This document shows positions 33,160-44,816 of a stretch of DNA of 64,000 nucleotides, in pieces. Under the pieces are notes generated by a model. That model worked only from the letters and a program-made list of their open reading frames with translations. It did no database searches and was not told the origin of the DNA. The stretch's first letter is position 1. Each line of letters starts with the position of its first letter. Origin of the DNA: Azolla caroliniana (Eukaryota; Polypodiophyta); assembly GCA_043228905.1 (NCBI GenBank), contig JBHGNT010000001.1:17980001-18044000 (forward strand), written 5' to 3'. Position numbers and translations under genes: made by a program.

Positions 33160-33593
33160 TGTTGAGATATCAAGCTCAACTTAGTTTAGTTGGTTAGTTA
33201 ACCATGTAACTTCGTAGTTACCTAGATAGAATCTAGTTAGAAGTGTTGACTATAACGCCTTAAATAGGACCTTGTACTTAAGTGGGATATTCTAGATCCT
33301 CCACTCCCAAGTACATTTAATATAGGACTTACACCTTTGTACCTATATTCTCCTCATACATGTGCACCCTTGCACATGAGATCTATATATACCTCATTGT
33401 AGGTATTTTTGTATTTGATGATGCTTTCTAATATAGTTACTCATCCCCCATCTTGTGTTGTTCATAAGTGTATCTTCCTCCCTCTCTTCCTCTCACACAC
33501 ATACACACACACATATCATGTAATCTTCCGCACTTAACTTAATCACATAATTAGGTACTAATTAATTCTTGCTTAATTACCTAATTCTCAACA
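33160..33593 (+). repeat. E9 3' LTR
   Basis: 434 bp, TGTTGAGATATCAAGCTCAAC at the start (terminal hairpin) and ACCTAATTCTCAACA at the end. Its last 125 bp match both arms of the 5' palindrome. Confidence 0.9.
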
Positions 33594-33603
33594 ACATATA
33601 ACA

Positions 33604-33815
33604 ATCTCCCACTAAAAGGCATAAACTAAGAGTGCGAACAATAGAAAGTTCAACTATACAAGGATTATACCTCCCACCTGATGGGCATGTTACATAAGGC
33701 ATTAGGTGATCCCCATCAAGTGACAACAATGCCCCAATGCATCTTGTGGTAAGGCCTTGGTCAATGCGTCTGCGGCATTTTCTCGAGACACAACCTTCTC
33801 AAGGCTAATGGGTGA
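33604..33815 (-). pseudogene. E8: Copia RNase H tail and PPT
   Basis: On the minus strand: VVSRENAADALTKALPQDALGHCC, the usual Copia pol C-terminus (ADxLTKALP), then a stop and CCTTTTAGTGGGAGATTGTTAT, a purine tract running into the LTR start. The remaining pol is missing upstream of about 33815. Confidence 0.7.
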
Positions 33816-34091
33816 AAACATGCGAGTGGAAACAATTAGCTATGCAAAAAGCTACCATTGATAAATAGTCATTTTTGCCAAAAGCTACCATTGATAAATT
33901 AGCTATGCAAAAAGCTAATATTAAAAATAGTACAGAGTTTTAATTATATAAATGAGCACCATAAATGTGCAACATAAACGTGCAATATAAATTGATATGT
34001 GCACCATAAATCATATACTCAATTCCTAGGTCCATTATGCATGATCCTTTGCCACATCACATGGGCCATCTTTGGTTGAGTATTCTGGCTT
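33816..34091. other. Non-coding, short direct repeats
   Basis: Three imperfect copies of AGCTATGCAAAAAGCTACCATTGATAAAT-like text at 33836-33925, then AT-rich sequence. No gene seen. Confidence 0.5.
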
Positions 34092-34977
34092 AGATTACTA
34101 CCATTGTTGCTAAACCCTATTGAGTCCACTCCTCCATTGCCGCCATTCTACACTCAGTTACCGACACTGTGTGGTCCAAGTATCATCTGCCACTGTTTGA
34201 TCCGACGGAGTTCACTCCTCCATTGCCGCCATTCTACACTCAGTTGCCGCCATTGTTTAGTCCCAACATCATCTGCCAAGTTCACTCCCCCATTGCCGCC
34301 ATTCTACAATTAGTTGCCGCTACTGTGAAGGTCGTATATTGTTGCCACTTTTCGATCCGACGGAGTTAAGTCCTTCTCCATTGCCGCCATTCTACTCTCA
34401 ATTGCCATCACTGTGTGTTCCAAGCATCATCTGCCACTATTCGATCTGACGGAGTTCATTCCTCCATTGCCATCATTCTACACTCAGTTGCCGCTACTAT
34501 TCGGTGACTGGTTCTGGATTGCTGCCACTTTTCGATTTGAGGGAGTTCACTCCTTCTCCACTACCGCCATTGTACTCTCAGTTGTCGTCATTGTGCGTTC
34601 CAAGCATCATCTGCGATTGTTCGATCTGACGGAGTTCACTCCTCCATTGCCATCATTCTACACTTAGTTTCCGCTACTGTTCAGTGGTGTATTGTTGCCA
34701 CTTTTCGATCCGAAGGAGTTCACTCCTTCTCCATTGCTGCCATTCTACTCTCAGTTGTCATCACTGTGCGTTCCAAGCATCATCTGCCACTGTTCGATCC
34801 GACGGAATTCACTCCTCCATTGCCATCATTCTACACTCAATTGCAGCCATTGTTCGGTCCTGGATTGTCAAAACTGTTCGATCAAATAGAGTTCACTCCT
34901 CCACTGCCACCATTCTAGACTCAGTTGCCGCCACTATTCAGCCCTGGATTACCACCACTGTTCGGTCTTGGATTTGA
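34092..34977 (+). repeat. Proline-rich coding minisatellite, about 9 units of 84-92 bp
   Basis: Units are anchored on GAGTTCACTCCTCCATTGCC...CATTCTACACTCAGTTGCC. Two subtypes alternate, giving a roughly 175-bp dimer. In the frame of the last unit the consensus is LFDPTEFTPPLPPFYTQLPPLFGPGL, 28 residues = 84 nt, ending in a stop after GLGFE. Earlier units carry frameshifts and stops, so it is a decayed repeat protein or antisense satellite. No homolog recognised. Confidence 0.75.
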
Positions 34978-35084
34978 ATAACTATTCTGTCTATTGTTTA
35001 TCTTGTGTATTGTTGTGTATAATCTTGTGTATTACGGAATATTCTTGTGTATTATTGTTGCCCATAGCCATCTTTAATACGTGT

Positions 35085-35125
35085 CTTTTTCTCGGGAAAA
35101 TTAGGGTTTAAACCCGTCGATCCAA
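35085..35125 (+). promoter_or_regulatory. Telo-box-containing leader before the 35126 ORF
   Basis: TTAGGGTTTAAACCC lies about 20 bp before the ATG at 35126. Such telo-box sequences are common in 5' regions of plant housekeeping genes. It supports a real gene start. Confidence 0.45.
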
Positions 35126-35457
35126 ATGGAAGGGGAAGGAGGGTGTTTAGAATTACTCCTCAATGATCATCAGGATATGGATGACGCTATAAGGACACAA
35201 CAAGCGATACGAAAGTATTGGGCAGAAAAAAAAACATCGTCATTTGTTGAAGGATACGAAAGCCACACTCACTAAAGGTAAAGATAGTATTGGTTGCGAT
35301 ATAGGTCTAAATATCACTGAAGATGGAAGTAATGAGACTACTATCATAGAGAGAAAGGTTGTAGACTATTTCAATGTTCAAACCAAGCACATCAGCAATG
35401 AAGACAAGAAGGTAGTACTTTGTGGAATATTAAATGATCCATCGATAAAGGAGTTAG

Positions 35458-35544
35458 TGTTGGGGACAAGGTCGTCGGTGCGGAAGAACAAAACAACATC
35501 TGTGATGTTGAAGGATCTGTGTATGAGAAGAACAAGATACACAC

Positions 35545-35593
<49 letters not shown>

Positions 35594-35788
35594 CACAAAG
35601 AAACGTTTTATTTCTATTAAACAACAGTTACAAATGACAACCAACCACCCTTACTAAAGGTTACAAAGTCACTTTATATAGTGACTATCCTAGGGCAACT
35701 GCCCTTTATGCTATTTACAAAAATAGCCCAAACTTGGGCTGTCCAAAGGGACAGTGTGAATACGGCCATTATACACTCATATTCGACA
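35458..35788 (-). repeat. E10 3' LTR
   Basis: 331 bp, plus-strand ends TGTTGGGG...ATTCGACA. Contains a (GA)n run of about 46 bp (35547-35593) that is only about 16 bp in the other LTR, evidence of microsatellite change after insertion. Confidence 0.9.
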
Positions 35789-36042
35789 CTCCCCATAATG
35801 GGCGTATACATGGGTTATCTGAAACTACATGTATATACAAGGTTTATCGGACAGATCGGTTTTGTTCGAGTTAGCAAGATTTGAAGACAGAAGACCGAAC
35901 CGGTCGGGTCGGAAGGGTTGAAGCCGATCCTCAAAGGACCGATGTCGGTTGTTCGAAACCATCCTATGTTGTGTGTCTGACTTTAACCGGACCGATTTTT
36001 CGTTACGCCCATCTGGTGCCGAAGGGACCGGAAGCGATCCGC

Positions 36043-39000
36043 TTAAAGACACTTGGTCATTCCATCTGCGACATTATCGGTTGTGGATATCTTCTCGAGA
36101 CTGATTTTCCTTGAAATGACGCAGTCCCAAACAAAGTGATATCGAATGTCGATATGCTTGGAGGCGTTGTGGTGAATCGGATTTTTTGACAAAGCAACAA
36201 CACCCTGACTGTCGCTATAGACAACTAGAGCCGAGTCGAGGTCGACTTGTCGAAACGTGTGCACTAGCCGACCGAGCCATAAAGCTTCTTTTGCCGCATC
36301 GGACGCAACTACATATTCCGCTTCGGTCATTGAGGTGGCTGTGCACTCCTGAAGTTTCGACTTCCATGAGATTGCTCCATTGCAGAATTTGAAACAATAT
36401 CTGGTTGTTGATTTTTGACTGTCCACGCAGCCGGCTAAGTCCGAGTCGGTGTAACCGATTACGCCTGAGGTTGAGTTCGGGCCAAAAAGAATGCCGTGGT
36501 CTTTTGTGCCAACTAGATATCTGAACACATGCTTGACTGCGTTCCAGTGCGATCGGCCTGGGTTGTGCATGAATCTGCTGACGACTCCTACGACGTGAGA
36601 AATATCAGGCCGTGTTGCGACCATTGCGTACATAAGGGAGCCGATTGCCGGTGCATACGGTACCGACTTCATATCTTCCCCCTCCGGACCGGATGTCGGG
36701 CAGTCTCGCTGAGACAACCGAAGGTTGATGGGGAGCGGGGTCGAAGCAGACTTGGCCGAGTGCATGTTGAAGCATTCCAAGACACGTCCGATGTAGTCGG
36801 TTTGAGACAAGAAAAGTTGTCGTTTATCGCAATGCCGATTGATCTTCATACCAAGTATGTGTCTTGGCGGACCGAGGTCCTTCATGGCAAACTTCAGCCG
36901 TAGTTTCCGAACGAGTTCGGTGAGTTCTCTGGCATGTTGGCCGGAGAGTAGCATGTCGTCCATGTAAATGATGAGGAAGACAGGAGACCCGTCTTGAGCT
37001 GTTTTGGTGAAGAGACAGTGGTCCTCATCGCTCTTGGAGAAGCCGACTGACTGGATGAAGTCGTCGAACTTCTTGTACCATCGTCGGGGTGCCTGTTTCA
37101 GGCCGTATAAACTCTTCCTGAATCGGCAGACTAGATGTTCCTGGCCGGATGCCACAAAGCCTTTCGGTTGCTCCATATAGATTTCCTCTTGTAGGTCACC
37201 GTGGAGGAATGTTGTTTTTACATCTAGCTGAATCAACTCCAAGTTGTCGGCGGCCACGACGCCGAGCATGAAACGAAGGGTTGTCATTTTCACCATTGGT
37301 GAAAAGATTTCATCGAAGTCGACGCCATATTCTTATCGAAATCCCTTCGCAACCAATCTGGCCTTGTACTTTGGGTTGGTCGAGTTGGACGTCTCTTTTA
37401 GTCGATAGACCCACTTACACGGAAGAGCACATTGATTCTTCGGTAATTCGACCAAGTCCCAAGTCTTGTTTGCGCGAATGGAGTGCATTTCCGACTCCAT
37501 TGCCAGATGCCAGGTGGCTGAGTCGGCAGATGCCGATGCTTCTTCGTAAGACGTTGGTTCACCGACGTCGATGAAGAAAATTCCGGGAGAGTACCTTTCC
37601 GGAGGTTGCAACAATATCTCGGATCTTCGAGGTATGACTAGATTGGTCGCACTGGGTATAGGTGTCGGATGGTTAGAAGCCGAGCCATTCGGCTATGCTT
37701 AATCGCTGGATTCAAGACGGGAGGTGTCGGTTACCCGTGAAACCGATCTCGTGTTGTGGGCTGGGCCTTCATGAAGGGTTGGCACTTCAGACAATATTAC
37801 CCTTCGGACTTCAATAGGCCCTTCGTCCATTTTATGCATAGCCGACTCGTTGAACACGACATCCGAACTTCGGACGATTTGTCTGTGCTCGGGGTCCCAA
37901 AGTCGGTATCCGATCTCGCCGTCGGGTCCATATCCAAGGAAAACGCATTTCCTTGATCTCGGTTCGAGTTTCCGGCGGTCGTCTTTCGGCATGAGGGCAT
38001 ATGCCTCGCAGCCGAAGATCCTCAGCTTGTCATAATTCGGCTTACTGGCAGTCCATGTTTCTTGAGGTATTTTAAGTCCTAGAGGTCTACTTGGCGACAT
38101 ATTTATTATGTGTACTGCCGTCTTTCGGTATGAGGGCATATGCCTCGCAGCTGAAGATCCTCAGCTTGTCATAATTCTGCTTACTGCCGGTCCATGTTTC
38201 CTGAGGTATTTTAAGTCCTAGAGGTCTACTTGGTGACATATTTATTATGTGTACTGCCGTAAGTAGAGCCTCCAACTAGAAGCCATTCGACAGTCCAAAG
38301 TGTTGGAGCATGGATACTATGCGTTCTTGAATCGTCCGATTCATGCATTCATCAATTCCGTTCTGCTCCGGACTATAGGGTGCCGTATATTCACGTCGAA
38401 TGCTGCGTTCTCGATAGAATTTGACGAATTCGTTAGACTTGAATTCTCCTCCATTATCAGTTCAGAGACATTTTAGTTTCCTACCTGTCTGGTTTTCGGC
38501 CATTGCAAGCGCTTCAGTGAAGATCGAGAACACCTGATCTTTGGTTCTAATGGGGTAAGCCCACACCTTCCGAGTCGAGTCGTCAATAAAACTGACGAAG
38601 TACGAAGCACCGCCGAGAGACTGATGTGGCATCGGGCCACAAATGTCCGAGTGGACCAAATCGAGGGGACTCGATTCTCTTGGTGCTGATGTTGGGTGTG
38701 ATGTGGCTACCTGTTTGCTGTACTGGCAATGCTTGTAGAATTGGTGATCCGAGAAGGAGAGCTTGGGGACGTAACCAGCTCTAGATAGGTGCGTTATGCC
38801 GGCCTTGCTGAGGTGTCCAAGTCGTCCGTGCCATAACAATGACATGGGGATATCAACCAAAAATAAGCCACCCTCTTTGAGTGTGACATATAAAGGGTAC
38901 AAAGAGTGTACCTTTGGTCCTCGAGCAAGCAGGAGGTTCCCTTTGTGGAGTGTCCACCCTCCTGATGAGAACCCGGCACAGATACCGGCTTCGTCAAGTT

Positions 39001-40150
39001 CTCCGACTGAGATCAAGGGTCTTGAAAGCTCAGGAACATGTCAGACCTTGTGTAGTACGAGTATAGAGACACCCGGAAGGTTAAGCTCTATGGTGCCGAT
39101 TCCGATTATGGCACAGTGTTGCGAGTTCCCGATTCGAACTGAGTCGGAGTGCCGGTCCGAGTATTGCCAAAATTGAGATCGGTGAGGTGTCACATGATAC
39201 GATGCGCCCAAGTCCAGGAGCCATGTGCTCGATTCCTCAGTCATAAGCAGAACTTCTGATTTGATTGGGTTCTCTATGGACAGTATGTTCGGGTTGGTCA
39301 TCAAAATTTCGGCTGAAGAGCCGACGTAGTTGACCTCATGCTTGCTACTCTTCTGATCCGCTCTCTGAGCTTTGTCGGTTTTTGCTTTGAGTGCCTGATA
39401 GTCGGCTTTGATTTGATGTGTCCCGGTTTCTTGCAGTAGTTGCGGATTTGGTTGTCTTGGGACTTGCTCTGGCTTCGCTGATTGTTCGGTGGTCGGGAAG
39501 AACTTCTTCCCCAGTTGTTCGATCAGTCGGTCGAACCTTGTACTACGTAAGCTTCATCTGCCGAGTCTTTGGCGAAAGACTTTCTACTAGTTGCTTCAGT
39601 CAGGATTGCGCTCGTGATTTTGGAGTACTTAATGGTAGTTGTTGAAGCATTGCACACGATTGTGACGAAATTTTCCCAAGAAGAGGGGAGACTACTCATG
39701 AGTATCATTTCTCTGAGTTCATTCTCTATTGCCGTCCCCTAAGACGATATTTGGGAGCTTAGGCTTTCATACTCATTGAGGTGTGCCTGAACCGAATCAG
39801 ATTCTTTCATCCGCAAGTTGTAGAGGTGCCGGATCAGATACATCTTTGTTGCGGCGACCTTCTTTTCATAAGTTTCCGACAATGTTTTCCAAAGTTCAAA
39901 AGCTATCGAGCATGATTGTACTATGAAGTACACTGACTCCGACAAGTACATCCGAATCGTGGTGTGGACGATTCTATCCAACTTTAGCCACTCGTTTGCC
40001 TTGTATGCTTCTGGAGGAATTTCATTCTCAATCGGGTCTATCTGACCCTTGACTATGAGATAGTCCTACATTTGTTCCTTCCAGAAGTTGAAGTTCGAAC
40101 AGTCAAACCTCCTTAGACTCATCTCCGATGAGCCGGATGTTGATGCCATC
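36043..40150 (-). pseudogene. E10 gag-pol, frameshifted
   Basis: Minus strand from ATG at 40150 (MASTSGSSEMSLRRF). Gag/UBN2 39300-40150. Protease about 39200 with WLLDLGASYHVTP (DSG changed to DLG). GAG-pre-integrase and integrase start 38462-39016 (LLWHGRLGHLSKAG, HSDICGPMPHQSLGGASYF). Integrase remainder 37700-38460 with a 139-bp tandem duplication. RT 36043-37610 with FLHGDLQEEIYM, SLYGLKQAPRRW, LIIYMDDMLLSG (YMDD), then RNase H with SMTEAEYV, YSDSQGVVALSKNPIHH. Stops in the integrase region separate the pieces. Confidence 0.88.
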
Positions 40151-40665
40151 TGATTCGGTTTCGGTTGGTAAGACTCTGTTCGGAGTTGACTAGGAACCTT
40201 AGTGTGGTGTAGCCGGTCGGCTCACCCAATATCGTTCTAGTCGGTCTTGAACCCGAGTCGGTTTGGTTTCAGATACTTGTTTGTTGAGCCATCTTGGAGT
40301 GACTCTGGTTAGCTTCCGATTGTATGCCGAATACGATCACAAGAAACCGATTGTTTAGGCCGATTCTGCTTTGGATGACTGCAACGATGAGAGGGACATA
40401 TCCAATTGATCCTCCCGAATGTCGATTAGCTGAATGAAGCACGAATTTGGTTGTTGCCTGGAGACCAATCTCAAGTGGTTACAATGACAGGAACAGAGTA
40501 CAGCCGGCTAGCTTACTCCAATTAGTGATTTAACACAGTGAGATGCAGACTTCTTGTTTGTCTTCTCTCTTCTCTATTCTTCAAGAAAAACAGAAATAGA
40601 ATGTTGTGTGGTGTACTATGACGGCCGACAACGGGTTGAAGAACCTCCAACGCTCTGATACCAAA

Positions 40666-40965
40666 TGTTGGGGATAAGGTTGTCAGTGCAAAAGAACAAA
40701 ACAACATCTGTGATGTTGAAAGACCTGTGTATGAGAAGAACAAGATACAGAGAGAGAGAGATAGGCACAAAGAAACGTTTTATTTCTTAATACCAACAGT
40801 TACAAATGACAATCAACAACCCTTACTAAAGGTTACAAAGTCACTATATATTATATAGTGACTATCCTAGGGCAACTGCCCTTTATGCTATTTATAGAAA
40901 TAGCCCAAACTTGGGCTATCCAAAGGGACAGTGTGAATACGGCCATTATACAGTCGTATTCGACA
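40666..40965 (-). repeat. E10 5' LTR
   Basis: 300 bp, same ends as the 3' LTR, next to the PBS at its left edge. Confidence 0.9.
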
Positions 40966-41261
40966 GTTAGTTGATTGTGATGGTCTTAATGCAAACATAA
41001 CATTTGTACTAATAAATAATCTCCGTAATAGTTTCGTGTCCATGAGTAGGTTAGAAGATGATCTTTTCTTAAAAAGGTCTAGTCTAATGATGTTACTTAA
41101 TAGTGATGTTGATGATATTAACATCAGTGTGCTATGTTATCCCTTAGGCTGGACAAGCCCTAACACAGGGTGTCCCTAGGGAACACTTCTCCAAAGGGTG
41201 GTAGGGGAGATATGGATACACCGTGGTATCGAATGTGTCTTAACTGGTTACTAACCGACAT

Positions 41262-41634
41262 TGTTAATGATTGTAACACACGCGTACGATTAATTATATT
41301 AAGCACAGGACGGTAACCAAATAGATACTAAACACTACGTAAAATAGCAACACTTCTATTAATTATCCGCCCTTGATTACATTCTTGCCTGGTCCTTTTA
41401 TAGGTCTCCGATTGAATTACAAACCGGTGCCAACCGGCAACCGACAACGATCCGGTTTAGATCCGAATTGGCATACCGATTCTGGGTCCGTCTGTCCGCT
41501 TCTCAAAATCACATAATACTCCGCTTCTCAAAATAACATAATTAAATCCTTATTAATTTCAACTCCCTATTCCTAATTAAACACCCCTTTCACATTCTGG
41601 ACTCTAATTGGCCCTTTGTCCTTGCCGGCCAACA
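41262..41634 (-). repeat. E11 3' LTR
   Basis: On the minus strand it starts TGTTGGCCGGC at 41634; the end is placed at CATTAACA (41262) by the TG...CA rule. The inner boundary is firm, because it has the same relation to the 3' hairpin as in E12. The outer end is less so. Confidence 0.68.
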
Positions 41635-41676
41635 CATGGCACGCCTGTGGGATAGTACATCGTACGTCGAACCCAC
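41635..41676 (-). promoter_or_regulatory. E11 3'-terminal hairpin with tRNA-like CCA end
   Basis: On the minus strand: GTGGG, TTCG, AC, GTAC, GAT, GTAC, TAT, CCCAC, AGGCGTGCCA, TG, then the LTR. Outer stem GTGGG/CCCAC, inner stem GTAC/GTAC. It occupies the place where a polypurine tract normally lies. Confidence 0.7.
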
Positions 41677-41789
41677 GGTTAGCCCTTTATCAATCGTCTG
41701 TCAAAATGTCTAGAATGCTTTGGTCCAAGGGTTCTAGAGAGTCTTCGGGTAGTTGCTCCGTTTGTTGTGGTGGCTGTTGTTGTTGTTGC

Positions 41790-44680
41790 TCTCCGGCCTG
41801 CTCCTCCTTTCCGGCTTTAGTCCCTTCCGGACTTCCGTCTCCGGCTCATCTGTTTTGGGCTCCTCTTGCTCTTGACTTCCGCTTGCACTGGCTCTTTCGG
41901 GTCAGCTACCTTCGGCTGCTCCTCTTGAGCTACTTTTGGCTGGCTTCCTCCAGTTTCGGCTGCATTCTGCGTCTGCTCCGGAGATTTCTCTTCGTCGCTA
42001 ATGTTAATTGCCACCGTTCTTCTAGTCTCCATTTGCTATCTCCACTCCTGTTCGTATCACTCGAATTGGAGTTGGGTATCTAGCTGGTCGTCATCTAACT
42101 GTTCCACCAGCCGGCCCACTACCACCTGTTGCTCTCTAGCCAAGGACAGGAAGTCGTCTGATAACTCCTCCCATATGGTCACAACGCTTTCCGCGTCCAG
42201 TTTGTAGAAGTTATCGTCGTCCTTTTGCCAGTTCACCGCATCCGCTCGCAGGACCTGCAACTCGGCTGCTTGCTTTGCCCATTTGGACCGCCACTGTACT
42301 GAACTTTCTTCAACTAACTTCATCGTCCGGTCCTTCCATGTTAGTACAATATCTTGAATACGGTCAAGTCCCATCTTTGACTTCTCCTCTGCGGCCTACT
42401 TTTAATCCTTTAATTGCTTTATGAGGATCACGGTTGCCTCAACTTGTCCTTGATACTGCATCAGTTGCGTCTGATAAGTCGTCTAAACTCTGTTCAGAGC
42501 CATCTTTGCTTGTTCCATCTCCTCATGATGATGCTGGGTAAGCTCTATTTTGTCCTTCGCCGCTTTTGCCAGCATCTTTGCCGCTTCGACTCCCTTGGTC
42601 ATTTCTTCCGCCAATGCCGCTGTCGTCCTGTTGACTTCATCTTGGAGTTCCCGCATCTTTTCTTGCCGCTGGTCACCTTCTGCCATCAATTTCTTGTGTT
42701 CTGCCTCTAGGTGTTTGTGATCCCGGTGCAACCTATCAAAATCCTCCGTTTTCTGTTTCAACCTCTGATTGACTTGGCGTCGGGCCCGATCCTCATGGTC
42801 CTTTTGTTGCCGGAGTTCTTCTTGGAGCCGCTTGATCTCGACCTCTGCCGATCGCCGGAGTTTGTCCTTTTCTTGCAACAACTTGTCTTTTTCTTCCTTC
42901 AATTGGTCATATGCTTGATGACCTTTTTGTAGATTGTCCTCGGCTTTTCAGAGGTTCTTTGCCGTTTTCCGTTGTTCTTCCTCCGCCGCCTTCTTCAGGT
43001 CTCGTTCTCTAGCCCTTAAGGCCGCTTGGGTTGCCAATTCCTCTCTGAGAGTGGCGAGTTCTTGTTCTTGTGCCTTATTTGTATCCGGTGCAATTTCTGT
43101 TACTGGCGTCTTCTTGGTTTGTTCCTTCTACGAAGCCACCGGTTCTGGTAGTATTGGTCCTTCTATGACCTACTTAGCCGCCTCTGCTTTGGCTTACACA
43201 ATTTCTTCTTGCATGCTCCGAATCCTCGACCGGGCTTTCTCAAGTTCTTCGGTTGTGGCGAACAACCGGTTCCCCTGTGCTCTCTCCTCCATTTCTATTT
43301 GGCACACAACCCCGACCACCTACTCGCCGATCCATCGTAGCCATTGACTACCGGTGCCTTTTTTCGTGCTGGTTCTGGTTGTGTCGTGGCCTTTGTTCTT
43401 GCCGGAAGCCCTTTTTGCATTGTTGACTATAGAGACAACTCTTGGTCTTGCTGTGCCTGCTGCCCCGGTGAGGTAGCCAATTCGATTACCGGTTCTTGGA
43501 CCACTGACACTATTGCTTCTTGCTGCACAGGTAACTCTTTCCTCGGTTCTGGTTGAGCCGGTTCCGCCTCCTTGGCTTTGGTCCCTCGGAACGGGGTGTA
43601 GGTGTGTTGTCCTTCATCGGACCCGATTCGTCCCCCTTCTGCTCCGCGTCGCTACGCTTCTAGCGATGTAGGAGGTTCGGCAGGGTCTTCGTCCGCCTCC
43701 TCCTCTTGGGTTCTGATATTGATCTTCGTTGCCAAGGGGTCCAACTCTTGTTCCTATCGGCACAACTTGATTTTAAGAGGCCTTACTGGTGGCTCCACCA
43801 GTGTCTCTATCTCTGCTTGCCTCTTCCGACTAAGCGGTTCTTTCCCTTGCTGTGAGGTACTGCCCTCTTTCCATCTAGGCGTGTGCTTGGCTAGGAGTTG
43901 CTGCTGTTTTGAAGGTTTGTTGGGTGTGGTCTCCGTTACTCGAACCCACTTCTTAGTCCTTACCGGCTCCACCGGTGGTGCCAATAGAGTCAGCCATTGA
44001 GCCACGATCGTCCATAATTTCTTGCCGTTCTGCACTAATTCTATCGCCGTCCACAAGCAATCGGCGATGATTACCAACCAATCCACTTGCACCCTTGTGT
44101 ATGTAGCAATGATGAAACCGGCTTTGTTCTTTGGCATTGCTGGGGGTCGGGGGTACACGAACCCATACTCGTGGAGGACATGAGCCACTTCTCTGAACTA
44201 GGGGTCCTCGCCGCCTTGTGTCTAGTGAGCCTTACTAGTGAGGGAATACTCGCCAAAACACTTGGTTAGCGTTTCAGGAGAAGTGTTCTTGATGGAGTAG
44301 ATGCCCCCTTCCGGCAGTCCGATTAGAGCGATTTTCTGTTATGACTTCCTCCGTTATAACTTCCGTGTCGATTTTCTACACGACTTCTTCTGCTTGGTCG
44401 TGCAACAGTGCCTCTACTATCCTCAGGAAGCCTCCCAACCCATGTTGGTTGAACCATTTCTTGACTGTTTCGGAAAGTGCCATATGTTCCATCTCGTCAT
44501 TTGGTTCTACGGGGGTGGGTAGGGCCGATGTGCTTGTATGTGCTTCTTCCGTTCGTCTGCTCACTTGTATTGTCCTTTCTGCGCTCAGTGCTTTGTGTTT
44601 GTGAAATGAAAGAGACTTTGCGAGACGGAGGTTTTGTGTTCCCATGCTTGGCACCTTTCTCGATTGCCGCGCATGCACGT
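41790..44680 (-). pseudogene. E11 extra 3' ORF (domain plus coiled coil), frameshifted
   Basis: Minus strand from MHARQSRKVP (44678). N-terminal domain: SETVKKWFNQHGLGGFLRIVEA (about 44380-44450), then HVLHEYGFVYPRPPAMPKNKAGFIIATY and IVAQWLTLLAPP (44000-44188). A Gln/Lys-rich linker follows, then a long coiled coil (42483-42902; KEEKDKLLQEKDKLRR..., and 42057-42374) and a tail ending near EPLDQSILDILTDD. It aligns over its length with the E12 ORF at 53545-56217. Several frameshifts and stops. No known domain recognised. Confidence 0.72.
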
Positions 44681-44772
44681 CGTGTACTATAATGTGGTGC
44701 GCTTTAACTAGGCTTTAAATAGCCACTACACACCTTTTCGAGGTGTCCGTTCGTTCCTCACATCTACATGAT

Positions 44773-44773
<1 letters not shown>

Positions 44774-44814
<41 letters not shown>
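44774..44814 (+). repeat. (TC)n microsatellite
   Basis: About 40 bp of pure TC between the E11 integrase end and the extra ORF. Confidence 0.95.

Positions 44815-44816
<2 letters not shown>

Larger units (their letters stand above)
29921..33593 (+). mobile_element. E9: Copia element with palindromic 5' end and no RT
   Basis: Flanked by ACATA at 29916-29920 and 33594-33598, so it integrated as a unit. Left end 29921-30048 is an inverted copy of the LTR 3' end (U5); then a partial forward LTR 30049-30227, PBS TGGTATTAGACG at 30228, gag, protease, integrase, linker, purine tract GAGGGGGCG, and a complete 3' LTR 33160-33593. RT and RNase H are absent. Confidence 0.9.
35458..40965 (-). mobile_element. 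E10: Ty1/Copia retrotransposon
   Basis: Complete minus-strand element with GTTAG at 35453-35457 and 40966-40970. LTRs are 35458-35788 and 40666-40965. PBS TTTGGTATCAGAGCG on the minus strand at about 40651-40665. All domains are present but frames are broken. The LTRs differ at several positions and in the length of a GA run, so it is older than E7. Confidence 0.93.
35126..41153 (+). pseudogene. Unrecognised host ORF split by Copia E10
   Basis: ATG at 35126 opens MEGEGGCLELLLNDHQDMDD, RKYWAEKK. A nine-A run at about 35226-35234 shifts the frame by one; the other frame continues KHRHLLKDTKATLTKGKDS, then GLNITEDGSNETTIIERK, VVDYFNVQTKHIS, ILNDPSIKEL up to 35457. After E10 and one GTTAG copy are removed the same frame continues at 40971 with DCDGLNANITFVLINNLRN, MSRLEDDLFLKRSS, to TAG at 41151. 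About 180 codons in all, acidic and helix-prone. No family recognised; could be a host gene or part of another mobile element. Confidence 0.55.

Noticed and set aside
41635-41660. TGGCACGCCTGTGGG after an LTR end, read on the plus strand as a PBS of a plus-strand Gypsy
   Set aside because: All coding sequence that follows is minus strand, and E12 shows the same text in sense just before its 3' LTR, so it is the E11 3' end and not a 5' LTR/PBS.
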